The translations under genes were made by a program, and so were the position numbers. Shown here piece after piece: positions 42,282 through 51,103 of a stretch of DNA of 64,000 nt. Source of the stretch: Komagataeibacter xylinus NBRC 15237. GTDB taxonomy: Bacteria > Pseudomonadota > Alphaproteobacteria > Acetobacterales > Acetobacteraceae. The stretch is taken from NCBI RefSeq assembly GCF_001571345.1, contig NZ_BCTP01000001.1, forward strand, positions 124,001 through 188,000. The letters are read 5' to 3'. Position 1 is the stretch's first letter; each line of letters opens with the position of its first letter. The notes beneath the pieces are model-generated. The model was not told the origin of the DNA, did not search any database, and saw only the letters and a program-made list of their open reading frames with translations.

Positions 42282-44065
42282 CCGGCCAGCGGGCCAGGAT
42301 GGGCAAGGTAGGTGGTGCGGATATGGTGCGCCGCCCAGTAGGCCAGCGCCGCGACCATGCCGGTGGGGTTGTAGCCCGTGCCCTGCGGGAAGGCATTGGC
42401 CCCGATTACGAACACATTATGCACATCCCATGACTGCATGTAGCGGTTGAGCGCGCTCGTCTGCGGGTCCGTGCCCATTACGGCGCCACCGCCCAGATGG
42501 GTGGTCTGGTACTGGCGCGTATCGAACGGCTTGCCGAATTCACGCCTTGTCAGGTGCACGTTGCGCGCGCCCATGGCTTTGGCCACATCGCCAATCCTGT
42601 CCACCACGTAGCGGTTCATGCGGATGTCGTTGTCCTTCCAGTCAAACGTCATGCGCAGCAGCGGCTGGCCGTAGGCATCCTTCCATGTCGGGTCGAGGTC
42701 GAGATAGACATCGCGGTAGGCCATGTTCGCGCCATGCGCGTCGATGCGCAGCGAGTGGCGGTAGGTGTCGATCATGCCCGCCTTCCACGCACTGCCCCAG
42801 CGCGGCGTGCCCGGCGGCCCGCCTGAATGCGCCCCCGCAATGGCCTTGACGCCTGCCTGGTTGACCCATACCGGCGAGCCGCCCACGAAGCCGAGCGGCC
42901 CGTGGTCAAAATTCTCGCTGTTGAAGTCATCAAACGCAACGCCGCCGCCCCCTGCGCCGATATACTGGTTGGTCTCCACCTTGGGGTCGAGCCACACCAC
43001 GCTGGTGGTCACGTTCTGATAGACGAAATTACGCCCCACCACGCCTTCGTTTTTGACCGGGTCATAAGGCTTGCCAATGCCCGAAAGCAGCATCAGCCGC
43101 ACGTTATGGAACTGGAAGGCGGTCAGGATCACCATTTCCGCAGGCTGGGTCACCACCTTGCCCTCGGCATCGGTGTAGGTCACACCCGTGGCGCGGGTGC
43201 CCGTGCTGTCGCGTTCCACCTTGAGCACATGGCAGTTGGCACGCAGTTCAAACAGCGGGTGCCGGCGCAGCACCGGCAGGATGTTCACGTTGGGCGATGC
43301 CTTGGAATACATGTAACAGGCATAGCCGCTGCAATAACCACAGAAATTGCACGGCCCCATCTGCACGCCATACGGGTTGGTGTATTGCTGCGAGGCATTG
43401 GCCGCAGGCAGCGAATACGGATGAAACCCCACTTCCGCCGCCGCCTTGCGGAACAGGTGGGCGGTATAGACATCCTTGAGTGGCGGCAGGGGAAAATGAT
43501 CGGAGCGCGAGGGGGAGAACACATTGCCCTGCCCCACCACCTGACCATTCACCTTGTAGGCCTCGCCCGAGGTGCCGAATACTTTCTCGGCCTTGTCGAA
43601 AAAGGGTTCGAGTTCCTCGTAGGTCACGCCATAATCCTGAAGGTTCATGCCTTCGGGGATGAATTTAGCGCCATATTTCTCGATCACGCGCGAGCGCAGG
43701 CGCAGGTCATCAGGGGGCATGCGAAAATGCACGCCCGACCAGTGCAGCCCCGCGCCGCCCACGCCCTCGCCCGGCAAAAAGGCCGCCATGCGCCGGTAGG
43801 GCAGCGCCGTCTGGTTGGCGTTGTTGCGGATGGTGACCGTGTTTTTGGAAAGGTCCTGGAACAGTTTGTAGCGGAAATTGCCCTCAAGTTCGTCGATGGA
43901 GGCCGGGTATGCGCCCTCCCCCGCCGTGCTGCGGTCCGGCCCGCGTTCGAGCATGACCACCGTGCGCCCGGCCTCGGTCATTTCCTTGGCCATGATGGAC
44001 CCGGCCCAGCCGCCCCCCACCACCACCACGTCAACCGGCTTCAGCGTGCGTGCGTCATCGCTCAT
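42278..44065 (-). CDS. FAD-dependent GMC dehydrogenase, large subunit (gluconate 2-dehydrogenase type)
   Basis: 595 residues. The ADP-binding motif is VDVVVVGGGWAGSIMAKEMT near the start, without its own signal peptide. GEGVGGAGLHWSGVHFRMPP, CNFCGYCSGYACYMYSKASP (a Cys-rich cluster that in related enzymes may hold an iron-sulfur cluster), and the C-terminal GMC signature GGAVMGTDPQTSALNRYMQS followed by GTGYNPTGMVAALA are clear. It oxidises a polyol, sugar or aldonate in the periplasm; it is probably carried out with the Tat-exported small subunit. Its order S-L-C matches gluconate 2-dehydrogenase operons. 2-ketogluconate or sorbitol dehydrogenase remain possible. Confidence 0.92.
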   Translation of the reverse strand: MSDDARTLKPVDVVVVGGGWAGSIMAKEMTEAGRTVVMLERGPDRSTAGEGAYPASIDELEGNFRYKLFQDLSKNTVTIRNNANQTALPYRRMAAFLPGEGVGGAGLHWSGVHFRMPPDDLRLRSRVIEKYGAKFIPEGMNLQDYGVTYEELEPFFDKAEKVFGTSGEAYKVNGQVVGQGNVFSPSRSDHFPLPPLKDVYTAHLFRKAAAEVGFHPYSLPAANASQQYTNPYGVQMGPCNFCGYCSGYACYMYSKASPNVNILPVLRRHPLFELRANCHVLKVERDSTGTRATGVTYTDAEGKVVTQPAEMVILTAFQFHNVRLMLLSGIGKPYDPVKNEGVVGRNFVYQNVTTSVVWLDPKVETNQYIGAGGGGVAFDDFNSENFDHGPLGFVGGSPVWVNQAGVKAIAGAHSGGPPGTPRWGSAWKAGMIDTYRHSLRIDAHGANMAYRDVYLDLDPTWKDAYGQPLLRMTFDWKDNDIRMNRYVVDRIGDVAKAMGARNVHLTRREFGKPFDTRQYQTTHLGGGAVMGTDPQTSALNRYMQSWDVHNVFVIGANAFPQGTGYNPTGMVAALAYWAAHHIRTTYLAHPGPLAG

Positions 44066-44775
44066 GCCGTCTCTCCGGTTATGGAGACACTGCCAAGCGG
44101 GTAATGCGCCCCGTAGCGGTCCACCCAGTCCATGAAATCGGCCCGCGCGCCGGGAAAGCCCAGCATGGCCCAGCCGCCAAGGCCGGTATTGCCGCCATGG
44201 ATGGGGTCGCTGAACGCGCCTTCCATCACATTGGCCAGAAGCTGGTCGAAAAACGCGGCCGAGGGCACATCGCCAAACACCAGCCTGCCGCCTTCGGCAG
44301 CCCTCAGCAGGTCATCCTGCACATCGGGCGCAAGGGCCGCGAAGGGCTTTGCGTGGCGGGTGGTGGCATGGGCATTCATGCCCGCAATGCCGTGGCGGTA
44401 CAGGTCACGCGGGGGGTAAGGCAACTGGTAGCCCAGATTATCCGGCCCCTGCACGAAAGGGGCGGCCATGTACCACTGGGCACCCTGTGCGTAAGGCGTG
44501 GTCATCTGCTGGTCGATGAAGCGGGGCACGTTCAGTGCGAGGGCGCCGGGGCCATTGGCATCAGCCGGGATCAGGCGGTCACAGGCGGCAAGGAGAAAAT
44601 TCCATTCCGCCGCGTTAAAGAAAACCGGCATGTATGGCTTGGGCGGGGCAGCTGCCCCCGTGCCTGAAACCGTGCCGCAGGCGGCAACACCTGCCAGCCC
44701 CTGCATGAACCGCCGCCGCGATGAGATGAACCCTGAACCGTTGATACCCAAAAACTGCCTTCTCCCTGACGCCAT
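44062..44775 (-). CDS. Gluconate 2-dehydrogenase subunit 3 family protein, Tat-exported
   Basis: 237 residues. The N-terminus carries a twin-arginine signal SSRRRFMQGLAGVAACGTV after a short polar stretch. The mature part has the subunit-3 features: FFNAAEWNFLLAACDRLIPA followed by DANGPGALALNVPRFIDQQM, YPPRDLYRHGIAGMNAH, and LLANVMEGAFSDPIHGGNTG. Subunit 3 stabilises and co-exports the FAD subunit. Its stop overlaps the large-subunit ATG (44062-44065). First gene of the cluster. Confidence 0.93.
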   Translation of the reverse strand: MASGRRQFLGINGSGFISSRRRFMQGLAGVAACGTVSGTGAAAPPKPYMPVFFNAAEWNFLLAACDRLIPADANGPGALALNVPRFIDQQMTTPYAQGAQWYMAAPFVQGPDNLGYQLPYPPRDLYRHGIAGMNAHATTRHAKPFAALAPDVQDDLLRAAEGGRLVFGDVPSAAFFDQLLANVMEGAFSDPIHGGNTGLGGWAMLGFPGARADFMDWVDRYGAHYPLGSVSITGETA

Positions 44776-45101
44776 GCCATGATCATTTGCCTGCCCTCAC
44801 GTTATCCGCAAGCCAGGACAGGCTGCCTAGAGCCTTTTGCATGATTTCCCTTAATGCAAGAAAAAATGATCCGGGCGTTAAGGCGCGGCCATGCCACGCG
44901 CCGTGGCACATGACGGACGGCCTTGATACAATTCCTGGTAAATCTTTGTATAGAAAACATAAAACCACCCCCCTTCTGAAAAAAAGGTCGTACCTGGGAG
45001 ATTTTATTTTCAGATTGCCAGATACGGGCAGGCCCAAAGGCGGGAGCGTGGCGTCATTCCTGCCCCTGGTGCCCGACCTGAAACGCCTCATGCATGCCGT
45101 A
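44776..45101. other. Intergenic region upstream of the dehydrogenase operon
   Basis: About 325 bases with no convincing gene. It must hold the promoter of the operon beginning at 44775 (minus strand). Two inverted repeats are visible: TTGCAT (44837-44842) with ATGCAA (44854-44859), and TGCCAC/GTGGCA around 44892-44908. Either could be an operator. Open frames on both strands here run into the lipoprotein gene and show no recognisable features. Confidence 0.5.
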
Positions 45102-45752
45102 TCACGACCCGCACAAGACCGTTCGCGTGCCAGCCCATGCAACAAACGGAACCGTCTGGCCTTCAACCGTCGTTATTTTTTGTACATCCACTCCAGCAGT
45201 CGTATATTCCACTGAAATATTATTACCTTCTTTTGTCGGATCATATGACGTGACAATATACCACTGGCCTGCAGGCAGATTAGGCCAGACAAAATGACCA
45301 GGAGATGTACAGATATCCGGACCGGCAGCCGGACAGGAAAAATGCGGGATATAAGATAGCACTGACGGATCAACCCAGCGGGGATCATTCAGGTTTTTGT
45401 AGCCATGCATCAAACCATAAAAATCCATTTTTTTTGCCAGTACATGCATATAATTATTCTGCGGAAGCAGATCGACTGTAAAGTGAACCCGGGGAACCTG
45501 CATGATGGAGCTTGGTATATCTTCAGATTTGTAAATCGTCGCATTACCGCTGGAAAGGGCGTAAGCATGCTGTTTTGTAAATATTGCCCCACTGACGCAC
45601 CCCCTGATGACCGCATGACCCGGCTTTTGCGCCCATGCCACTTCATTGCTGTTGAATGACATTGCGGGTGGGCGCGGATGAATGCAGCCTCCCAGAAGCG
45701 GCAAAACAAGCATCGGAAAAAACCGTTTTTTAATCTTATTATTATGAAGCAT
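45102..45752 (-). CDS. Putative lipoprotein, unknown
   Basis: 216 residues. The N-terminus has basic residues, then a short hydrophobic stretch and a lipobox, PMLVLPLLGGCIHPRPP, with Cys about 23. GGGAAAG precedes the ATG. The mature protein is Tyr/Pro-rich, with HAVIRGCVSGAIFTKQHAY, FTVDLLPQNNYMHVLAKKMD and GHFVWPNLPAGQWYIVTSYD (resembling a carboxypeptidase-regulatory/SpaA-like beta-sandwich turn). No family is recognised. Its AT content is well above that of the flanks, suggesting later acquisition. Confidence 0.75.
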   Translation of the reverse strand: MLHNNKIKKRFFPMLVLPLLGGCIHPRPPAMSFNSNEVAWAQKPGHAVIRGCVSGAIFTKQHAYALSSGNATIYKSEDIPSSIMQVPRVHFTVDLLPQNNYMHVLAKKMDFYGLMHGYKNLNDPRWVDPSVLSYIPHFSCPAAGPDICTSPGHFVWPNLPAGQWYIVTSYDPTKEGNNISVEYTTAGVDVQKITTVEGQTVPFVAWAGTRTVLCGS

Positions 45753-46143
45753 TTTCTTTCCCGTAAGTTACAGCGGTATTCATCTTGATATTTGCCCCCG
45801 CAGCCAAAGGGTTACGGTATCGACATCGCTTCTATGCGCGGCAGGTCTATCGATGCTTGCGTTCTGGATACGGATTTCCTTTTTCCGCATTATGCTGCCA
45901 ATAGAATACAGATTATTTTATTGTTGTTGCTTTCATATACCTTAAAATAATTTCATTTTCACATTTATAGATACTATAATTACCTAACATGCAGCAATAG
46001 AACCCCATTAGTCCTATATCTGTCATGCGCGGGCCCTGCATTACTGGCCAGAAACATGGCCATGCGTCATGGCTGCAAAACCCGCGCACCGCCTGTTCTC
46101 CGCGCCCTTGACCCTGTGCAGGGCGCGCAATATCCATCGGGGC
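45753..46143. other. AT-rich intergenic region
   Basis: About 390 bases between the divergent lipoprotein gene and cobD. The central part (about 45900-46010) is strongly AT-rich, probably containing promoters for both genes. I looked for a cobalamin riboswitch before cobD (B12 box, conserved GCAACTG-type segment) and did not find one. No tRNA or convincing small gene was seen. Confidence 0.5.
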
Positions 46144-47151
46144 ATGCGCCTTTCCCATTACCTGCTTCGTCCTGTCAGCACCGCATGCGTGGCCTCGGTC
46201 ACCGATGCCATGGCTGGCTACCCGCAGGCGCTTGTCAGCCGGATCGGGCATCCCGTGATCTGGATTGGCCGCCTGATCGATGGGCTGGACCGCCGCCTGA
46301 ACACCCCCGAACGCCCCCCCACCCGCCGCCGGGCCAACGGCTTTGTGGCCAGTGCCGTGATCGTGGCCGTGCCAACACTGGCCGCTGCAGCCCTTGAACG
46401 CGGCATCCGGCACGTCCTGCCACGCAATCTGTCCGTGGCGCTGACCGGCGTGCTGGCCAGCTCACTGGTGGCCCAGCGCTCGCTGCATGACCATGTGCTG
46501 GCCGTAGCCCAGCAGGCACAGGTCAGCCTGCCCGCCGCCCGGCGCGCGGTCTCGCACATCGTGGGCCGCGATCCCGAACAGCTTGATGAGGCGGGCGTGC
46601 TGCGCGCGGCCATCGAGACGCTGGCCGAGAACTTCTCCGACGGGATCGTTGCCCCCCTGTTCTGGATGGCGGCAGGCGGCCTGCCGGGGGCGGTGTTCTA
46701 CAAGGCGGCCAATACGGCCGACAGCATGATCGGCCACCGCACGCCCCGCCATGAAGCCTTTGGCTATGCAGCCGCACGGCTTGATGATCTGGTCAACCTG
46801 CCCGCCTCACGCCTGTCCGCCCTGTGGATCATTCTTGCCGCCCTGAGCCTGCCCGGCATGGATGCGCGCGCAGCCGTGCGCGTGCTGCGGCGCGATGCCC
46901 GCACCCACCGTTCGCCCAATGCGGGCTGGCCGGAGGCAGCCATGGCGGGAGCACTCGGCATCCGCCTGTCTGGCCCGCGCGCCTATAACGGCGTGCGCGT
47001 GGCCGAGCCGTGGGTGGGCGATGGCACGCCTGAGCTCAGCCCGGCTGACCTGTATCGCGCCCTGGCGCTATATCGTCGCGCATGCCTGATCCAGACCCTT
47101 GCGGGACTGACAGCCACGCTTTTACTGGCCCGAACGGCACGACGGCGCTGA
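46144..47151 (+). CDS. cobD: Adenosylcobinamide-phosphate synthase CobD/CbiB
   Basis: 335 residues from ATG 46144. Membrane protein with the family core GHPVIWIGRLIDGLDRRLNT, IVGRDPEQLDEAGVLRAAIE followed by TLAENFSDGIVAPLFW, AVFYKAANTADSMIGHRTPR, FGYAAARLDDLVNLPASRL, and the C-terminal RSPNAGWPEAAMAGALG. It attaches (R)-1-amino-2-propanol O-phosphate (or the aminopropanol) to adenosylcobyrate. ATG 46069 extends the frame by 25 residues, but homologues begin about 25-35 residues before the HPV motif, favouring 46144. Convergent with cobQ across two repeat copies. Confidence 0.94.
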   Translation: MRLSHYLLRPVSTACVASVTDAMAGYPQALVSRIGHPVIWIGRLIDGLDRRLNTPERPPTRRRANGFVASAVIVAVPTLAAAALERGIRHVLPRNLSVALTGVLASSLVAQRSLHDHVLAVAQQAQVSLPAARRAVSHIVGRDPEQLDEAGVLRAAIETLAENFSDGIVAPLFWMAAGGLPGAVFYKAANTADSMIGHRTPRHEAFGYAAARLDDLVNLPASRLSALWIILAALSLPGMDARAAVRVLRRDARTHRSPNAGWPEAAMAGALGIRLSGPRAYNGVRVAEPWVGDGTPELSPADLYRALALYRRACLIQTLAGLTATLLLARTARRR

Positions 47152-47162
47152 ATTGGAAGTCA

Positions 47163-47203
47163 TAAAAGCCTTTTGAAAAAAGTTTTACCAAAAACTTTTT
47201 CCT
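47163..47203 (-). repeat. Dispersed palindromic element, copy 6 (half, degenerate)
   Basis: On the minus strand: AAAAAGTTTTTGGTAAAACT followed by TTTTTCAAAAGGCTTTT, a mismatched hairpin 1 without hairpin 2. It lies 12 bases after the cobD stop. Together with copy 7 it flanks about 130 bases of unassigned sequence. Confidence 0.7.
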
Positions 47204-47333
47204 GTTTTCTTCAATCGCGACGGTGGCACACTCCGGCCGCCCGATCACGCGCTGCATGTCAGCGGCATTGGCGTGCCCGGCAAGATGGCGTGAAATGCCG
47301 GGTCATGATAAACCGTCCGCCATCACATAGAAT

Positions 47334-47411
47334 GTTTTGGTGAAGCTTTTTTCAAAAAGTTTTGAAAAGAACGCCACTTTTTTTAAAAAGGCAGCGCCCA
47401 GAAACTTTCTC
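47334..47411 (+). repeat. Dispersed two-hairpin palindromic element, copy 7
   Basis: Plus orientation: TGTTTTGGTGAAGCTTTTTT, then CAAAAAGTTTTGAAAAGAAC, GCCACTTTTTTTAAAAAGGC and AGCGCCCAGAAACTTTCTCT. Both hairpins have a few mismatches. It abuts the cobQ stop at 47412, in the convergent cobD-cobQ gap. A chance frame beginning MVKLFSKSF arises here too. Confidence 0.82.
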
Positions 47412-48878
47412 TTATCCACGCGGCACCGGGCACGCCATGGCCAGCAGGGCGTCGATATCAAGATGCGCTTCCAGATGGTCGGCCAGCGCGTCCAGGGCTG
47501 CATCCACCGTCGCATCATGGTCCCGCGCGTGTGAGCCCGCGCCAAGCCGCGCCAGCAAGGCCGCCCTTGCACGGCCATCGGCCAGCAGGCCATGCACATA
47601 GGTGCCCCATATCCGGCCCGAGGGGCTGACTGCGCCATCAGGCCGACCGCCAAGGTCAACCAGCGGTCGCGCGGCATCAGGGCCTTCGGTGCGGCCGATA
47701 TGCATCTCATACCCATGCAGGGGCACGCCTTCGGGCAGCAATACGCCGGTCACATCCTCCAGCCGCTTGTTGCCCTCCAGCACGGTAGTCACATCCAGCA
47801 GGCCCAGCCCCGCTACCGTGGCGGGCGGCCCCTCAATGCCCTCGGGGTCGGCAATGCTCCGGCCCAGCATCTGGTAGCCACCACATATGCCCAGCACATG
47901 CCCGCCACGGCGCACATGGGCGTGAATGTCGATATCCCACCCCTCCGCGCGCAGCATGGCCAGATCGGCGATGGTGGCCTTGGCGCCGGGCAGGATGACC
48001 AGGTCACAGTCGGGCAGCACCTGCCCGCGCGGCACCATGGTCAGTGATACGCCATCTTCCGCCGCCAGCGGGTCGAGATCATCAAAATTGGCGATCATGG
48101 GCAGGCAGGGCACGGCAATGCGTACCCCGCCCCTGCGCGGGCGACCACCTGTGGCAAGATCGGCCGCGTCCTCGGCTGGCAGAGCGCGCACCCGGTCGAG
48201 GAACGGCACGAGGCCCATGGGCTGCCAGCCGGTCATGCGGGCAATCGCGTCCATGCCTGCGGCAAATAGCGTGGGGTCGCCACGCATGCGGTTGACGATA
48301 AAACCCCTGATGCGCCGTGCGTCATCGGGCGCCACCACCACCTTCGTGCCCACGAGGCTCGCGATCACGCCGCCCCGGTCGATATCGCCGATCAGCACCA
48401 CGTCAATATCCGCCGCCTGGGCAAAACCCATATTGGCAATATCATCGGCGCGCAGATTGACTTCGGATGCAGAACCCGCCCCTTCCACCAGCACGATATC
48501 GGCCTGTTCGGCAAGGATGTGAAAGCTGCCCAGCACCTCGGGCATCAGCCCGCGCTTGAAGGACTGGAAATCACTCGCGCGCACCTGCCCACGCATCTGC
48601 CCGCGCACTACAAGCTGCGAGCCGGTCATGCCCTGCGGCTTGAGCAGCACCGGGTTCATATGCACCGAAAGCGGCACCCCGCATGCCCGCGCCTGCAAGG
48701 CCTGCGCGCGCCCGATCTCGCCGCCATCAGCGGTTACGGCGGCATTGTTGGACATGTTCTGCGGCTTGAACGGGCGCACGCGCAGCCCCCGGCGGGTCAG
48801 GGCGCGGCATAGCCCGGCCACCAGCACGGACTTGCCAACACTCGACCCCGTACCCTGAAACATGAGTGCGCGCGCCAT
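47412..48878 (-). CDS. cobQ: Cobyric acid synthase
   Basis: 488 residues. The N-terminal ATP-binding site is [20 protein letters not shown], with [20 protein letters not shown] after it. [20 protein letters not shown] follows, and the triad glutaminase domain has [15 protein letters not shown] and [18 protein letters not shown] (nucleophile Cys), ending with [11 protein letters not shown] containing the catalytic His. It amidates adenosylcobyrinic a,c-diamide at four positions. It starts 2 bases after the cobO stop. Confidence 0.97.
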   Translation of the reverse strand: MARALMFQGTGSSVGKSVLVAGLCRALTRRGLRVRPFKPQNMSNNAAVTADGGEIGRAQALQARACGVPLSVHMNPVLLKPQGMTGSQLVVRGQMRGQVRASDFQSFKRGLMPEVLGSFHILAEQADIVLVEGAGSASEVNLRADDIANMGFAQAADIDVVLIGDIDRGGVIASLVGTKVVVAPDDARRIRGFIVNRMRGDPTLFAAGMDAIARMTGWQPMGLVPFLDRVRALPAEDAADLATGGRPRRGGVRIAVPCLPMIANFDDLDPLAAEDGVSLTMVPRGQVLPDCDLVILPGAKATIADLAMLRAEGWDIDIHAHVRRGGHVLGICGGYQMLGRSIADPEGIEGPPATVAGLGLLDVTTVLEGNKRLEDVTGVLLPEGVPLHGYEMHIGRTEGPDAARPLVDLGGRPDGAVSPSGRIWGTYVHGLLADGRARAALLARLGAGSHARDHDATVDAALDALADHLEAHLDIDALLAMACPVPRG

Positions 48879-48880
48879 GC

Positions 48881-49489
48881 TCAGAACTCGATCCCGGCCT
48901 GCGCCTTGACGCCTTTCTTGAAGTGATGCGCCACCTGCGTCATCTCGGTCACGAGGTCGGCGGCCTCGATCATGGCCGGGCGGGCGTTGCGGCCCGTCAC
49001 CACCACATGCTGCATGGGGGGGCGGGCGGCGATATCGGCCAGCACGTCGTCAATGGGCAGGTAGTCGTAGCGCAGGGCAATGTTGAGTTCGTCAAGGATC
49101 ACCATGCTCACGTCACTGCGCTTCAGCGCGGCGCGGGCCTGATCCCACGCGGCACGGCAGTTGGCGATGTCTTTGCCACGGTCCTGCGTGTTCCAGGTAA
49201 AGCCCTCGCCCAGCGCATGCCATTCCACCTGATCGCCAAAGCGTTCCAGCGCCTTGCGCTCGCCGGTGTTCCACGCGCCCTTGATGAACTGGATCACCAC
49301 GATCCGCCCGCCATGGGCCAGCGTGCGCAACGCCATGCCGAAGGCAGCGGTGGACTTGCCCTTGCCCGCCCCCGTATGCACGGCCAGCAGCCCCTTCTCG
49401 ATGGATTTGCTCTCCACCTCACGGTCCTGCACGGCCTTGCGCTTGGCCATTTTGTCACGGTGGCGGATTTCTTCGGGGGTCAGGGTCAT
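48881..49489 (-). CDS. cobO: Cob(I)yrinic acid a,c-diamide adenosyltransferase (CobA/CobO type)
   Basis: 202 residues. The P-loop [20 protein letters not shown] is followed by [53 protein letters not shown] and [20 protein letters not shown]. It transfers the adenosyl group from ATP to reduced corrinoid. The N-terminal extension before the P-loop is typical. The ATG overlaps the cobU stop (49486-49489). Confidence 0.97.
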   Translation of the reverse strand: MTLTPEEIRHRDKMAKRKAVQDREVESKSIEKGLLAVHTGAGKGKSTAAFGMALRTLAHGGRIVVIQFIKGAWNTGERKALERFGDQVEWHALGEGFTWNTQDRGKDIANCRAAWDQARAALKRSDVSMVILDELNIALRYDYLPIDDVLADIAARPPMQHVVVTGRNARPAMIEAADLVTEMTQVAHHFKKGVKAQAGIEF

Positions 49490-50025
49490 TTCATCTCCAT
49501 TGGCAGGCCTGCCACCACAAAGACAACACGAGCAGCCCCGCGCGCAATAGCCTGATGCATGAGCCCTGCCTCATCACGGAAGCGCCGCGCCAGCGCATTG
49601 TCGGGCACGATGCCCTGCCCCACCTCGTTCGAGACCAGCACCGTCGGCCCTGCGCGACGTTCAATGGCCGACAGCAGGGCGCGGGTTGCCGCCCTGATGT
49701 CGTGCTCGCCCAGCATGAGGTTGGTCAGCCACAGGGTCAGGCAATCGACCAGCACGGGGCTGCTGCCCGCGGCATCGAGCGCGCGGGGCAGGTCGAGCGG
49801 TTCCTCGATTGTGCGCCAGTTTTCGCCCCGGCGGGCGCGGTGGCGGCTCACGCGGGCATCCATTTCGCCATCATGGGGCTGGCAGGTGGCAAGGTAGGTC
49901 CAGGGCGCGGGCCACGCGGTGAACAGCCCCTCGGCAAAGACGCTTTTGCCCGAGCGCGCGCCACCCAGCACGAAAATGCAGGCCTGCTGGCCTGCTGGCA
50001 TGGCCTGCGTGCCATCCGCCATCAT
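49486..50025 (-). CDS. cobU: Bifunctional adenosylcobinamide kinase / adenosylcobinamide-phosphate guanylyltransferase
   Basis: 179 residues. The P-loop FVLGGARSGKSVFAEGL is followed by YLATCQPHDGEMDARVSRHR, where the H of the R-H-R segment is the guanylylated residue, then WRTIEEPLDLPRAL, DCLTLWLTNLML and LVSNEVGQGIVPDNALARRF. It phosphorylates adenosylcobinamide and attaches GMP. The start is ATG 50025 or 50022 (AGGA four to seven bases upstream); a longer frame overlapping cobT is discarded. It is divergent from cobT by 52 bases, which must hold two promoters. Confidence 0.95.
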   Translation of the reverse strand: MMADGTQAMPAGQQACIFVLGGARSGKSVFAEGLFTAWPAPWTYLATCQPHDGEMDARVSRHRARRGENWRTIEEPLDLPRALDAAGSSPVLVDCLTLWLTNLMLGEHDIRAATRALLSAIERRAGPTVLVSNEVGQGIVPDNALARRFRDEAGLMHQAIARGAARVVFVVAGLPMEMK

Positions 50026-50077
50026 TTTATCCTTCCCCATCTTGCATCGGCGCGCATAAGACCACACAACGCTGCCC

Positions 50078-51103
50078 ATGCCATCCCGTCTTCCCATACC
50101 GCAGGACATGGCCGCGCTGCGCGCGCTGTGCCGCGACCTCCCCACCGCCGACAGCGCCGCTGGCAGCGCCATTGCCGCGCATGACAGCCAGTTGACCAAG
50201 CCACCGGGCAGCCTTGGCCGGCTGGAAGAGCTGGCATTGTGGGCCGGACAATGGCAGCGCACCGGGCGCCCACGGGCCGAGCGGGTGGATATCATCGTCT
50301 TCGCGGGTAATCACGGCGTGACCGCGCAGGGTGTCACGCCGTGGCCCAGCGATGTCACGCGCCAGATGGTCGAGAATTTTCGCACGGGCGGGGCAGCCAT
50401 CAACCAGATCGCCCGCGTGGCAGGCGCCCGGCTGCGCGTGGTGGAAGTGGAAGACCTGCGTCCCACGGCAGATTTCACCCACGCCCCCGCCATGGATGAA
50501 GCCACTTTCCTGCGCGCCGTGGCGACCGGCATGCGCGCGCTCCAGCCCGGCACCGACCTGTTGTGCGTGGGCGAGATGGGCATTGGCAACACCACCGCCG
50601 CCGCCGCCATGTGCGCCGCCCTGTTTGGCGGGGGCGGCGCGCGGTGGGCCGGGCGCGGCACCGGGCTTGATGATGCGGGCGTGCGCCACAAGGCGGCGGT
50701 GATCGACCGCGCCTTGGCCCATCACGCCGGGGCAGGCGACCCGCTCGAGATCCTGCGCCATGTGGGCGGCCACGAACTCGCGGCCATATTCGGGGCGGTG
50801 CTGGCCGCGCGGTACAGGGATATTCCGGTGCTGGTTGATGGCTTCATCTGCACGGCAGCGGTCGCCCCGCTGGGCGTGATGGCACCGGACGGACTGGCCC
50901 ATGCGCGACTGGCCCACTGCTCGGCTGAAGGGGGGCACGCCCACCTTGCGGCGGAACTGGGGCTGACGCCACTGCTCGATCTGGGGCTGCGGCTGGGCGA
51001 AGGCTCGGGCGCGGGGCTGGCCGTGGGGCTGGTGCGCGCGGCGGTGGCGTGCCTGTGCGGCATGGCCACTTTCGCGCAGGCGCAGGTCAGCGGGCGGGAA
51101 TGA
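50078..51103 (+). CDS. cobT: Nicotinate-nucleotide--dimethylbenzimidazole phosphoribosyltransferase
   Basis: 341 residues. Family segments are QLTKPPGSLGRLEELALWAG, VFAGNHGVTAQGVTPWPSDV, NFRTGGAAINQIAR, CVGEMGIGNTTAAAAMCAAL, GGHELAAIFGAVLAA, VLVDGFICTAAV, and the C-terminal LRLGEGSGAGLAVGLVRAA containing the catalytic Glu. It makes alpha-ribazole phosphate for the lower ligand. The stop overlaps the cobS ATG (51100-51103). Confidence 0.97.
   Translation: MPSRLPIPQDMAALRALCRDLPTADSAAGSAIAAHDSQLTKPPGSLGRLEELALWAGQWQRTGRPRAERVDIIVFAGNHGVTAQGVTPWPSDVTRQMVENFRTGGAAINQIARVAGARLRVVEVEDLRPTADFTHAPAMDEATFLRAVATGMRALQPGTDLLCVGEMGIGNTTAAAAMCAALFGGGGARWAGRGTGLDDAGVRHKAAVIDRALAHHAGAGDPLEILRHVGGHELAAIFGAVLAARYRDIPVLVDGFICTAAVAPLGVMAPDGLAHARLAHCSAEGGHAHLAAELGLTPLLDLGLRLGEGSGAGLAVGLVRAAVACLCGMATFAQAQVSGRE

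Noticed and set aside
44787-45215. 142-codon frame on the plus strand
   Set aside because: No ribosome-binding site and it overlaps the lipoprotein gene in antisense.
45753-46143. Cobalamin riboswitch before cobD
   Set aside because: No B12 box or conserved core sequence is present.
50026-50295. N-terminal extension of cobU into cobT
   Set aside because: Homology begins at the P-loop; ATG 50025/50022 has an AGGA site; the extension is antisense to cobT.
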